Source: Cedecea neteri (GTDB lineage Bacteria > Pseudomonadota > Gammaproteobacteria > Enterobacterales > Enterobacteriaceae). Taken from it: 64,000 nucleotides of DNA. The notes beneath the pieces were generated by a model, which worked only from the letters and a program-made list of their open reading frames with translations, searched no databases and was not told where the DNA came from. Made by a program: the position numbers and the translations under genes. The stretch is from contig NZ_CP009458.1 of NCBI RefSeq assembly GCF_000758305.1, positions 2,356,001 to 2,420,000 on the forward strand, read 5' to 3'. Below, one piece after another: positions 1 through 7,612 of this stretch. How positions within the stretch are numbered: position 1 is the first letter of the stretch; the number at the start of each line of letters is the position of its first letter.

Positions 1-672
1 CTGATTCCGGCCGGCGAAGCTCTGATTTCGCCCTCCAGCTTACCCGACGTGAGCTTGCCAACTCAGGGGCACCCTCCAGCGTTGGCTGAAGCCGGGGCGC
101 TACTGCCTGTGCAACAGATGGTGGCAAAAAAGGGCGAATTTTCAACACCTTTAACCGTGTTGAATGCTGCTGAAAACCGGGGGATTTCAACCGTGCAGCC
201 TGAGATTCAGCCTCAGAGTGTCGGGCCTGAAACAAAATCGTCCCCGGCAACCCTCAGGCTGGAGCCTGAATCTTCCCGTTGGGCTCAGCAGCTGCAGTCC
301 GCACTTGGTGAACGTTTACAGGTGCAGGTTAAAGACCAGATTCAGCACGCCACTATTCGCCTCGACCCGCCGGAGATGGGCAAGATAGACATTGCCGTGC
401 AGATCGAAAATGGCCGAGTACAGGTCACAATTAATGCAAACCAGGGGGAGGTTTACCGCGCGCTTCAACAGGTCAGTAACGACTTACGTCAGAGCCTGAC
501 CGAGCAGAATTTTGTGCAGGTAAACGTCCAGGTTTCCTCCCAGAACGGACAACGCGACGGTCAGCAGCAATCGGCACCGCAGAAGCAGCCCGAGAAGGTT
601 ATGGCTGCCGTGAGCCTTGAGACGGACGCGAGCATGCGTCGTGAAGATGCCTCCGTTTTACTGACCGTTTAA
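1..672 (+). CDS. lafE: Lateral flagellar hook-length control protein LafE (FliK family), 5' end outside the window
   Basis: The frame is open from base 1, so the N-terminus lies outside the window; a GTG at 49 is only an internal codon. The visible 223 residues end in a FliK C-terminal domain: the stretch RLDPPEMGKIDIAVQIENG and the following VQVTINANQGEVYRAL match the Flg_hook fold that contacts FlhB during the export switch. FliK proteins measure hook length and switch the flagellar type III apparatus from hook to filament substrates. The Q/P-rich tail is typical and variable. Gene order with lafF, lafS, lafT and lafU identifies the Flag-2 system rather than the polar/peritrichous fliK. The assignment to the lateral set is by context; the FliK family call is from sequence. 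Confidence 0.85.
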   Translation: MIPAGEALISPSSLPDVSLPTQGHPPALAEAGALLPVQQMVAKKGEFSTPLTVLNAAENRGISTVQPEIQPQSVGPETKSSPATLRLEPESSRWAQQLQSALGERLQVQVKDQIQHATIRLDPPEMGKIDIAVQIENGRVQVTINANQGEVYRALQQVSNDLRQSLTEQNFVQVNVQVSSQNGQRDGQQQSAPQKQPEKVMAAVSLETDASMRREDASVLLTV

Positions 673-684
673 ACACAGAAGATT

Positions 685-1152
685 ATGACAATAAAAACTT
701 TTTCTCTGGGGCTGTTAATTGCCCTTATTGCGGCCGCTTTAGCGGCGGTATTGACAATAGTGGGTACTCACATGCTGAGCAGAAATGAGGGGGAAAGCGG
801 CATGCTGACCTCCCTGTTTAGTGCCTCGGATGAGCAGCGCGTTGAGTTTGTCGAAATAAAGAATGTCGTTATCACCCTACAGAGCAACAGCAGTAAAGAG
901 CGGTATCTGCTGCTTGAGCTGGCCCTGGCGACGAGTGATCCACGTGGCGTGCAGATGATTAATGACATGTCCCCGGCGGTACGTGGTGCCACGGTAAGTC
1001 TGCTCTCCGGCATGCAATACGATGCGGTGCGTGCTATGAGCGTGTCCGAGCTGAAAGTAGAGCTGATGAAGGTCTATCGTGAACGTTTCAGGACCCTCAA
1101 CAGCACCATGCCGTTTCAGGATGTGATCATCAGCAAGCTGGTCTTTCAGTAA
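685..1152 (+). CDS. lafF: Lateral flagellar basal-body protein LafF (FliL family)
   Basis: A 155-residue protein with one N-terminal membrane segment (about residues 7-28, rich in L, A, I) followed by a periplasmic domain, the FliL arrangement. FliL-type proteins sit in the inner membrane around the stator ring and stabilise torque generation. The C-terminal segment around FRTLNSTMPFQDVIISKLVFQ (residues 135-155) resembles the conserved end of FliL, where the last residues face the stator. It starts 12 nt after lafE and precedes the sigma factor lafS by 21 nt, so it belongs to the same transcript. FliL family proteins are divergent, so the name rests partly on position in the Flag-2 order. 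Confidence 0.8.
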   Translation: MTIKTFSLGLLIALIAAALAAVLTIVGTHMLSRNEGESGMLTSLFSASDEQRVEFVEIKNVVITLQSNSSKERYLLLELALATSDPRGVQMINDMSPAVRGATVSLLSGMQYDAVRAMSVSELKVELMKVYRERFRTLNSTMPFQDVIISKLVFQ

Positions 1153-1173
1153 GTCACCACGGCGGTACCGGAA

Positions 1174-1863
1174 ATGATGGATTTTATTGCTGACGATGCC
1201 CTGACGCCTGCGGAAGAGTCACATTATGTGAATGCTTACTTACCGCTGGTCCATCGGGTTGTGAAGCAGCTTTCTTATCAGGCGAGCAGCGTGATGGACA
1301 GGGACGATATGGAGCAAATTGCCCTGATGGGACTACTCACGTCTTTGCGTCGTTACGGCCATCCTGATGAACAGTTTGGGGCTTATGCCGTGCACCGTAT
1401 TCGCGGAGCCGTGCTGGATGAGCTACGCCAGCTTGACTGGCGTCCACGTCGCCTACGACAAAAGACTCATAAATTGAACGATGCCATCCGCGAGGTTGCC
1501 CGCGAACTTGGCCGTCCGCCTAATTTTTCTGACCTTGCCGGGCGGCTGGATATCACCGCCGAAGAGTATCAGGAATATCTGCTGCTGGACTGTGCGAAGT
1601 CGATGGACAGTCTGGATGAATTGCTCAGCAGTGAAACGCATTCAATGCCCTTGAATGGCAGAAATTTAGAAGAAGAAGTGATGGTGAGCCGCACGCTGAA
1701 AACCGCGCTGGCAAGCCTTGATGAACGTGAACAAATGATTTTGACGCTTTATTACCAGCATGAAATGAGCCTGAAAGAAATAGCCCTGGTGCTGGGGCTG
1801 ACGGAGGCACGAATCTGTCAGTTGAATAAAAAAATAGCGCAAAAAATTGAGCAGTTTTTTTAG
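1174..1863 (+). CDS. lafS: Lateral flagellar sigma factor LafS (FliA/sigma-28 family)
   Basis: A 229-residue sigma-70 family protein of the FliA type. Region 2 lies at about residues 20-95, with YLPLVHRVVKQLSY, DMEQIALMGLLTSLRRYG and RIRGAVLDELRQLDW. Region 3 follows, and region 4 is at about 175-229, with LDEREQMILTLYYQHEMSL, a helix-turn-helix (KEIALVLGLTEARICQLNKK) and no region 1. FliA-class factors transcribe late flagellar genes once the hook is complete; in Flag-2 systems LafS drives flagellin and motor genes. No FlgM-like anti-sigma gene is visible in the window; it would normally lie elsewhere in the locus. Two adjacent ATG codons exist at the start; the first is used here. Confidence 0.88.
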   Translation: MMDFIADDALTPAEESHYVNAYLPLVHRVVKQLSYQASSVMDRDDMEQIALMGLLTSLRRYGHPDEQFGAYAVHRIRGAVLDELRQLDWRPRRLRQKTHKLNDAIREVARELGRPPNFSDLAGRLDITAEEYQEYLLLDCAKSMDSLDELLSSETHSMPLNGRNLEEEVMVSRTLKTALASLDEREQMILTLYYQHEMSLKEIALVLGLTEARICQLNKKIAQKIEQFF

Positions 1864-1887
1864 TGGTTCTTTGAGAAGTGGAAACTC

Positions 1888-2751
1888 ATGCAAAAATTAT
1901 TAGGTTTAGTGATTATTTTCGTCTGTGTTGTCGGCGGTTTTCTGATGTCTGGTGGGCGGCTGGCCTCGTTCTGGCAGCCTGGTGAAATTATCATCATCCT
2001 GGGTGCAGGGTTTGGCGCATTAGTGTTGGCTAACCCCAAACCTGTGCTGGCCGAAATGTACCGTCAGTTTCGCGGCGTGATGCGTAAAAACGAGCATACC
2101 GATGAATACCAGCGTCAGCTGCTGATGTTGCTGTTTGAACTGCTTGAGCTGGTGCAGGACGGCGGTCTTAAGGTACTGGACGAGCACATTGAAGTCCCGG
2201 AAAGCAGCCCGCTGTTTCAAAAATACCCGCTTATTCTGCGCGACAAAGCGCTGATTACCTTTATTTCGGATAACTTCCGCCTGATGGCGATGGGAAAAAT
2301 TAACGAGCACGAGCTGGAAGGGATCCTCGAGCAGGAACTAGTGGCGATGGAGGAAGATCTTTTACTGCCATCCCGCTCGCTACAGCGTATCGCCGAGGCG
2401 ATGCCGGGTTTCGGTATTTGTGCCGCGGTGCTCGGGATTATCATTACCATGCAGTCCATTGATGGTTCCATTGCCGTGATCGGCGTGAAAGTGGCGGCCG
2501 CGCTGGTGGGCACCTTCCTTGGGGTCTTCTTCTGTTACTGCCTGATGGATCCGGTGGCAAACGCCATGGAGCAGCGCACCAAGAAGCAGATGGCTGTACT
2601 GGAGTGTGTGCGAACCGTGCTGGTGAATCATGTTGCCGGTAAACCTACGCTTCTGGCGGTTGATGCCGGGCGCAAAATGCTGCCGATGGACTCTAAACCG
2701 ACCTTTGCCACGCTCGACGGCTGGGTAAACCAGATGACAGGTGATGCGTAA
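1888..2751 (+). CDS. lafT: Lateral flagellar stator protein LafT (MotA family)
   Basis: A 287-residue MotA/ExbB family protein. Four hydrophobic segments are visible: residues about 3-23, 31-50, 172-193 and 201-223, with a long cytoplasmic loop between the second and third. The sequences MPGFGICAAVLGIIITMQ and VGTFLGVFFCYCLMDP carry the prolines and small residues typical of the MotA pore. With LafU it should form the inner-membrane ion channel that turns the lateral flagellum. Related lateral stators are proton driven, but the ion is not provable from sequence here. Its TAA stop overlaps the ATG of lafU by one base, indicating translational coupling and fixed stoichiometry. Confidence 0.9.
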   Translation: MQKLLGLVIIFVCVVGGFLMSGGRLASFWQPGEIIIILGAGFGALVLANPKPVLAEMYRQFRGVMRKNEHTDEYQRQLLMLLFELLELVQDGGLKVLDEHIEVPESSPLFQKYPLILRDKALITFISDNFRLMAMGKINEHELEGILEQELVAMEEDLLLPSRSLQRIAEAMPGFGICAAVLGIIITMQSIDGSIAVIGVKVAAALVGTFLGVFFCYCLMDPVANAMEQRTKKQMAVLECVRTVLVNHVAGKPTLLAVDAGRKMLPMDSKPTFATLDGWVNQMTGDA

Positions 2752-3698
2752 TGCGAGGCAAGGCCAAGGGGCACACTACCATCATTAAACGCTCTTCACG
2801 CAAAGGGCATGACGCGGTGCATGGTGGCGCGTGGAAGGTGGCGTTTGCCGACTTCACCCTCGCGATGATGGCGCTGTTTATGGTGCTGTGGATCATGGGG
2901 GCAGTTACCGAAGAAGAGCGGAAAGAGATTGTCTCTCTGCTCAACAGCGACTCGCTGTTTGAGGGCATGTCCGCGATGCCAATTACCCAATCAAACGGCT
3001 CCGGCGGCAGCGTGACTATCCTTGCCGGGAAACCAAAATCGGATGATGCTGGATCTGACGTTCAGCAGGATGTCGCTGCGCTGCAGGCGTTGACCAGCGC
3101 GGCAAACCAGGGGGAAAGCCTGGAAGAGGTGAATCGCCGCTCAGAGCAGGAAATCGAAGATTTGGCCCGAGTGATCATGAAGATCACTTCTGCCTATGAT
3201 GCGCAGTCTAATTTGCAAATCGAAATTGTCCCGCAGGGGCTGCGTATTCTGGTGCAGGATGACCAAAAACGAGAGATGTTCCAGCGCAGCAGCGCCATTC
3301 TGACGCCCTTTTTTAACCGCTTGCTGACGGAGTTTGCCAGGGCGCTGAACTCCATCGATAACAAAATCATTATTACCGGGCACACCGATTCCACACGCTT
3401 TCGCGATCAAGAGCTTTACAACAACTGGAACCTGTCCGGTGAGCGTGCCATGCAGGCACGTAAAGCGCTGACGAAGGGCGGGCTGGATTACGGGAAAATT
3501 CTTCAGGTTAGCGGAATGGCTGACCAGATGCTGCTCGATCCTGAACATCCGCTCAGTTCGGCTAACCGCCGCATTGAAATTATGGTTTTGACCCATTCCG
3601 CGAGCGCGTCGCTGTATCAGTTCTTTGGTCAGCACGGCGAAAAAGTCCTTAAACCGCTGGCCGAGAGCGTCGTGCAGCAGCCATCCCCGACACGATAA
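2751..3698 (+). CDS. lafU: Lateral flagellar stator protein LafU (MotB family)
   Basis: A 315-residue MotB family protein with a short basic N-terminus, a single membrane span (about residues 31-50) and a C-terminal OmpA-like peptidoglycan-binding domain. The aspartate in AFADFTLAMMALFMVLW (D34) is at the position of the essential ion-binding Asp of MotB. The OmpA domain includes IIITGHTDSTRF and LSGERAMQARKAL, the conserved peptidoglycan contact region. It anchors the LafT channel to the cell wall. In E. coli K-12 lafU survives only as a remnant of Flag-2; here it is full length. The next gene starts 16 nt downstream. Confidence 0.9.
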   Translation: MRGKAKGHTTIIKRSSRKGHDAVHGGAWKVAFADFTLAMMALFMVLWIMGAVTEEERKEIVSLLNSDSLFEGMSAMPITQSNGSGGSVTILAGKPKSDDAGSDVQQDVAALQALTSAANQGESLEEVNRRSEQEIEDLARVIMKITSAYDAQSNLQIEIVPQGLRILVQDDQKREMFQRSSAILTPFFNRLLTEFARALNSIDNKIIITGHTDSTRFRDQELYNNWNLSGERAMQARKALTKGGLDYGKILQVSGMADQMLLDPEHPLSSANRRIEIMVLTHSASASLYQFFGQHGEKVLKPLAESVVQQPSPTR

Positions 3699-3714
3699 GT
3701 TTTAGGTATTTGAA

Positions 3715-4551
3715 TTGCTGATTTTGATTTCCACCTCAATTGTCTCCACTTTACCGCCTGCGTCCGAACTCTCCCGGCGCATGGCGGGATTTTTTTTTCT
3801 GCTGCTATTCGTCCTGTTTTCGTCACAGGCCAGTGCGTTACCTGCTAAAAAGTCTAAAGCAGGCGTCAAGCGCACGCAGGTCGCGCAGCTGCAGAGCAAA
3901 GAAGCCCGTGAACGGATGAAAAATCGTGCAAGGTTGCTTGCCAGCGCCAGGCAGCGCCTTGCCGTCGTCCCGCCCACGCCTGAACAGAAAAAGCGCCAGG
4001 CCGCTGAAAAACTGGCCGCCCGGATCCTGAATCGTGAGCAGTTGGCTATGCACACTCGCTGGCGTCCTGGGATGATCGGGGGGTCAGAAGGCTTGTGGCC
4101 GTTGGCGACCGAAGCGCTTATGGCTGAGATGGTAAGCCCTCGCGTTGAAGCGACTCTCCACAAAGTAATAGCACGGCTCAAGCAGCAGTTGGGCAAGCCC
4201 TATGTCTGGGGCGGGCAGACGCCGGAGCAAGGCTTTGACTGCAGCGGGCTGATTTATTACGCCTATAACAAGCTGCTTAGCCAAAAGCTCCCGCGTACCG
4301 CCAACGGCATGTTCCAGGACAGGCGATTAAAGCGAATTAACCAGCAACAACTTCAGCGCGGCGATCTGGTGTTTTTTAGTATCAAAAGTCAGGATCGCGC
4401 CGATCACGTCGGGGTTTATTTAGGGGAAGGGCAGTTTATCGAGGCGCCCAGGACCGGGCTGAATATCCGGATCAGCCAACTGACGGACAATTACTGGCAG
4501 GATCATTATCTTGGCGCGAAGCGTATTTTGACCGAGGAGGCGATTCTCTAA
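3715..4551 (+). CDS. NlpC/P60 family cell-wall endopeptidase
   Basis: The C-terminal half is an NlpC/P60 domain. PYVWGGQTPEQGFDCSGL carries the catalytic Cys (C176 from the TTG start) and ADHVGVYLGEGQF the catalytic His (H231). The third polar residue position reads E in FIEAPRTGL, where relatives have H or Q. Such enzymes cut D,L bonds in peptidoglycan stem peptides in the periplasm. The start is uncertain: a TTG at 3715 gives RR followed by a hydrophobic stretch ending SSQASA, a signal peptide; an ATG at 3781 starts directly at the hydrophobic core. A basic linker (residues about 45-110) precedes the domain. Because it begins 16 nt after lafU it is probably cotranscribed with the flagellar genes, but a role in lateral flagellum insertion is only inference. 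Confidence 0.8.
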   Translation: MLILISTSIVSTLPPASELSRRMAGFFFLLLFVLFSSQASALPAKKSKAGVKRTQVAQLQSKEARERMKNRARLLASARQRLAVVPPTPEQKKRQAAEKLAARILNREQLAMHTRWRPGMIGGSEGLWPLATEALMAEMVSPRVEATLHKVIARLKQQLGKPYVWGGQTPEQGFDCSGLIYYAYNKLLSQKLPRTANGMFQDRRLKRINQQQLQRGDLVFFSIKSQDRADHVGVYLGEGQFIEAPRTGLNIRISQLTDNYWQDHYLGAKRILTEEAIL

Positions 4552-4631
4552 GGTTTAGGGGCCTGGGCTGGCCAGTCGGAGAGAAAACGAAGGCGATTTA
4601 AGCTGGAACTGGGCCTTGCTTCTTATTTTTA

Positions 4632-5175
4632 CCCTCACCCTAACCCTCTCCCTGAAAGGGAGAGGGAATAAATAATGTTCCCCATAGCTTTTGTTTTCTT
4701 CCTCTGCGGGAAGGGAGAGGGAATAAACAATGTTTCCTATAGCTTTTGTTTTCTTCCTCTCCGGGAAGGGAGAGGGAATAAACAATGTTCCCCATAGCTT
4801 TTGTTTTCTCCCTCTGCGGGAAGGGAGAGGGAATAAACAATGTTTCCTATAGCTTTTGTTTTCTTCCTCTGCGGGAAGGGAGAGAGAATAAACAATGTTT
4901 CCTATAGCTTTTGTTTTCTTCCTCTCCGGGAAGGGAGAGGGAATAAACAATGTTCCCCATAGCTTTTGTTTTCTTCCTCTGCGGGAAGGGAGAGAGAATA
5001 AACAATGCTCCCCATAGCTTTTGTTTTCTTCCTCTCCGGGAAGGGAGAGGGAATAAACAATGTTTCCTATAGCTTTTGTTTTCTCCCTCTCCGGGAAGGG
5101 AGAGGGAATAAACAATGTTTCCTGTAGCTTTTGTTTTCTCCCTCTCCCGCTTGGGGAGAGGGCCGGGGTGAGGGG
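4632..5175. repeat. Tandem array of nine 55-bp repeats flanked by REP-like arms
   Basis: Nine consecutive 55-bp units run from 4658 to 5152; each begins with GGGAGAGGG (or GGGAGAGAG) and contains AATAAACAATG and TAGCTTTTGTTTTC. Units differ at few sites: CCCCAT versus TCCTAT in the middle and CTGCGGG versus CTCCGGG near the end. At each junction, CCCTCTCC followed by a short loop and GGGAGAGGG can form a hairpin. The left edge (CCCTCACCCTAACCCTCTCCC) and right edge (GGGAGAGGGCCGGGGTGAGG) are inverted copies of one motif, as if one palindromic element had its centre amplified. It lies between the convergent NlpC gene and apeR. No unique spacers are present, so it is not CRISPR. Confidence 0.95.
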
Positions 5176-5181
5176 AAAATA

Positions 5182-6411
5182 TTAAGCCCAGCGCTTAATG
5201 ACGATAGAGGTATTAATTCCCCCGAAGGCAAAGTTATTGCTCTGCAGGAACTCGCAGTCAATTTTGCGTGCTTCACCCATGATGTAGTCCAGCGCGCCGC
5301 ACTGCTCGTCCGGTTTGTTAAGGTTTAGGGTAGGGGCAAACCAGCCTTCACGCATCATCTGCAGGCTCATCCAGGCCTCAAGTGCGCCACAGGCACCCAG
5401 CGTGTGGCCGAAGTAACTTTTCAGCGAAGATACCGGGACGTTGTCACCATAAATTGCCGCCGTGGCCTGGCTTTCCGCAATGTCGCCGCGGTCGGTTGCC
5501 GTGCCGTGAGCTGAGATATAGCCCATATCCAGCGCGCTCAGCCCTGCCATTTTCAACGACTGCTCCATGCAGATCTGCATGGTTTCACGCTGTGGCTGGG
5601 TGATGTGTGCGGCGTCACAGTTGGTGGCAAAGCCGACTATTTCGCCGTAGATGGTCGCGCCGCGCGCTTTCGCATGCTCTAGCTCTTCCAGAATCAGCGT
5701 CCCCGCGCCTTCGCCGATCACCAGGCCGTCGCGCTGCTGGTCGAAAGGTGACGGCGTGGTTTTGGGCTGGTCGTTGCGCTGGCTGGTGGCAAACAGGGTA
5801 TCGAACACCGCGGCCTCGGAAGGGCAGAGCTCTTCGGCACCCCCGGCAACCATGACCGTCTGGTAGCCGTGACGAATCGCCTCCCACGCATAGCCAATGG
5901 CCTGGCTGCCTGAGGTACAGGCGCTGGAGGTCGGAATCACCCGGCCACGTAGGCCAAAGAACAACCCGGTATTCACTGCGGTGGTATGCGGCATCATCTG
6001 CACATAGGTGGTGCCGGTAATATTATTGGTGTGTTTTTCCGTCAGCATGGTGGCAAATTCGCTCACCGGACCGGTGCTGCCCGTTGACGACCCGTAGGCG
6101 ATACCGGTTTCACCGTTGGTCAGTACGGCTTCACCGATTAACCCCGCTTGTTCCAGCGCAAGCTCGGTTGCGCGGGTGGACATCAGCGAAACCCGCCCCA
6201 TGGCGCGAATGCGCTTGCGGGTATAATGTTCCGGCAGCGTAAAGTCATCGATTGGGGCGCCGAGCAGCGTATGTAGCCCGTCGTAAATCTGCCACTCCGG
6301 CATTTTACGTACCGCATTTTCGTATGCCAGCAGCCTGGCGGAGACGCTCTGCCAGTCTTCACCAAAGGCGGTAACGCCGCCCATGCCCGTAATCACGACA
6401 CGACGTGTCAT
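5182..6411 (-). CDS. apeR: Aryl polyene beta-ketoacyl-ACP synthase ApeR
   Basis: A 409-residue FabF-type ketosynthase with a complete Cys-His-His catalytic set: C165 in SSACTSGSQAIG, H302 in ISAHGTATDRGD and H336 in SSLKSYFGHTLGACG. It condenses malonyl-ACP with a growing acyl-ACP. In aryl polyene clusters ApeR is the second ketosynthase, alongside the ApeO-ApeC pair, and is thought to act at an early or priming elongation step. Its ATG overlaps the stop of apeQ (ATGA), so it is translationally coupled. It is the last gene of the cluster; the 55-bp repeat array begins directly after its stop. Confidence 0.9.
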   Translation of the reverse strand: MTRRVVITGMGGVTAFGEDWQSVSARLLAYENAVRKMPEWQIYDGLHTLLGAPIDDFTLPEHYTRKRIRAMGRVSLMSTRATELALEQAGLIGEAVLTNGETGIAYGSSTGSTGPVSEFATMLTEKHTNNITGTTYVQMMPHTTAVNTGLFFGLRGRVIPTSSACTSGSQAIGYAWEAIRHGYQTVMVAGGAEELCPSEAAVFDTLFATSQRNDQPKTTPSPFDQQRDGLVIGEGAGTLILEELEHAKARGATIYGEIVGFATNCDAAHITQPQRETMQICMEQSLKMAGLSALDMGYISAHGTATDRGDIAESQATAAIYGDNVPVSSLKSYFGHTLGACGALEAWMSLQMMREGWFAPTLNLNKPDEQCGALDYIMGEARKIDCEFLQSNNFAFGGINTSIVIKRWA

Positions 6412-7139
6412 AGCATCCCTCCGTTGATGGAAATAACCTGTCGGGTCACGTAGCCCGCAATATCAGACAGTAAATAACTGGCCAGCCCGGCGACTTCCTC
6501 TGCCTGGCCAGTGCGCTTCATGGGGATCATCGCCATCGCCTCTTTCAGCGCGGCTTCCTCCATTTCGATCATGCCGGTATCGATGAGGCCCGGCGCGATG
6601 CAGTTGACGGTAATTTTACGTTTAGCAAGTTCAATAGCCAGCGCTTTGGTGGCACCGATAATGCCCGCTTTTGCCGCGCTGTAGTTGACCTGGCCGCGGT
6701 TGCCCATCACGCCTGACACGGAAGATAGCGTGACGATTCGTCCGCCTTTGCGCGCGGCAATCATCGGCATAATGCACGGCTGGATAACGTTATAGAAGCT
6801 ATCCAGATTGGTGTGAATAACCGAGTCCCAGTCTTCTTCACTAAGTGCAGGGAACGCTGCATCGCGTGCAATACCCGCGTTATTCACCACGCCGTACCAC
6901 GGGCCATATGCCTCTATGTCTTGCTCCAGCACTTCGCGGCACTGCTCGCGGTTGCCCACATCAAAACAAAGCAAACGTCCGGCTCCCCCGGCGGCCAGGA
7001 TGCCGTCCAGGGTTTGTTGCGCGCCTTCGGCATCGCGATGGTAGTGAACGCCGATAACAAACCCGTCGGCGGCAAGCTGGCGGGCGATGGCGCGGCCAAT
7101 GCCTTTGCTGGCACCGGTAACCAGAACAGAACGACTCAT
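6408..7139 (-). CDS. apeQ: Aryl polyene 3-ketoacyl-ACP reductase ApeQ
   Basis: A 243-residue short-chain dehydrogenase of the FabG type. The N-terminal Rossmann motif is VTGASKGIGRAIA (G9, G13, G15) with NNAG at about 86-89. The catalytic residues are S140, Y153 and K157 in LSSVSG and VNYSAAKAG. It reduces the beta-keto group of the polyene chain with NADPH before dehydration. It starts in a four-base ATGA overlap with apeP and ends in the same overlap with apeR. Sequence alone would allow any FabG-like function; the surrounding KS, dehydratase and ACP genes assign it to aryl polyene synthesis. Confidence 0.9.
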   Translation of the reverse strand: MSRSVLVTGASKGIGRAIARQLAADGFVIGVHYHRDAEGAQQTLDGILAAGGAGRLLCFDVGNREQCREVLEQDIEAYGPWYGVVNNAGIARDAAFPALSEEDWDSVIHTNLDSFYNVIQPCIMPMIAARKGGRIVTLSSVSGVMGNRGQVNYSAAKAGIIGATKALAIELAKRKITVNCIAPGLIDTGMIEMEEAALKEAMAMIPMKRTGQAEEVAGLASYLLSDIAGYVTRQVISINGGML

Positions 7140-7612
7140 GCTGTAGATCCCTGATGAAAAAGCGTGGTTAATTCTTCTTTGGTGGGCTGGAAGGTGTTCA
7201 CCCGGCCAGTGGCCAGCGTCTCATCGCCCACGCTGATAATGCATTCGAAGCTGCCGAAGCGCTCGTCCTGCATGAGCAGTTTGACCGTAACGGCGAGCCT
7301 CGCCTTGGCAGGCAGGAAGCCTGCCTGGCAGATGAGTTCCCGCGCGCCCAACACCATCCCCAGGCTGATGCTGTCTTGCCCACACTGTTTACGATGCCAG
7401 CCGGACCAGACGCCGACGGTTTGCGCCATCAGCTCCAGCGCATACCAGCCGGGCAGGTTTCCCTGCGCGTCAATAAAGGGCCCCAGGACGCTGGATTCAG
7501 CCACCGTAACTTCGCAGACCGCGGCGTCATCCGTCACGCTGACAACTTTTTCAAGCAGCAGCATCGGCGCGTCATGAGGCAGGTATTCCGTGGGGGATAA
7601 ATAGTGGCTCAT
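7136..7612 (-). CDS. apeP: Aryl polyene 3-hydroxyacyl-ACP dehydratase ApeP
   Basis: A 158-residue hotdog-fold protein. The N-terminal YLPHDAPMLLLEKVV resembles the opening of FabA/FabZ-type dehydratases, and LPGWYALELMAQTVGVW corresponds to their central helix. In characterised aryl polyene systems ApeP and ApeI are the two dehydratases that create the conjugated double bonds on ACP-bound intermediates. The protein is divergent from FabZ, so the family position and cluster context carry the call. It overlaps apeO upstream and apeQ downstream, each by ATGA. Confidence 0.85.
   Translation of the reverse strand: MSHYLSPTEYLPHDAPMLLLEKVVSVTDDAAVCEVTVAESSVLGPFIDAQGNLPGWYALELMAQTVGVWSGWHRKQCGQDSISLGMVLGARELICQAGFLPAKARLAVTVKLLMQDERFGSFECIISVGDETLATGRVNTFQPTKEELTTLFHQGSTA

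Noticed and set aside
4555..5115. A 186-codon open frame on the minus strand across the 55-bp array, encoding a repeated peptide
   Set aside because: It is open only because the repeat unit has no stop in any minus frame; it reads through all three frames in turn, has no homologue and begins at a weak TTG.
4632..5175. CRISPR array
   Set aside because: There are no unique spacers; the full 55-bp unit is repeated directly and no cas genes are nearby.
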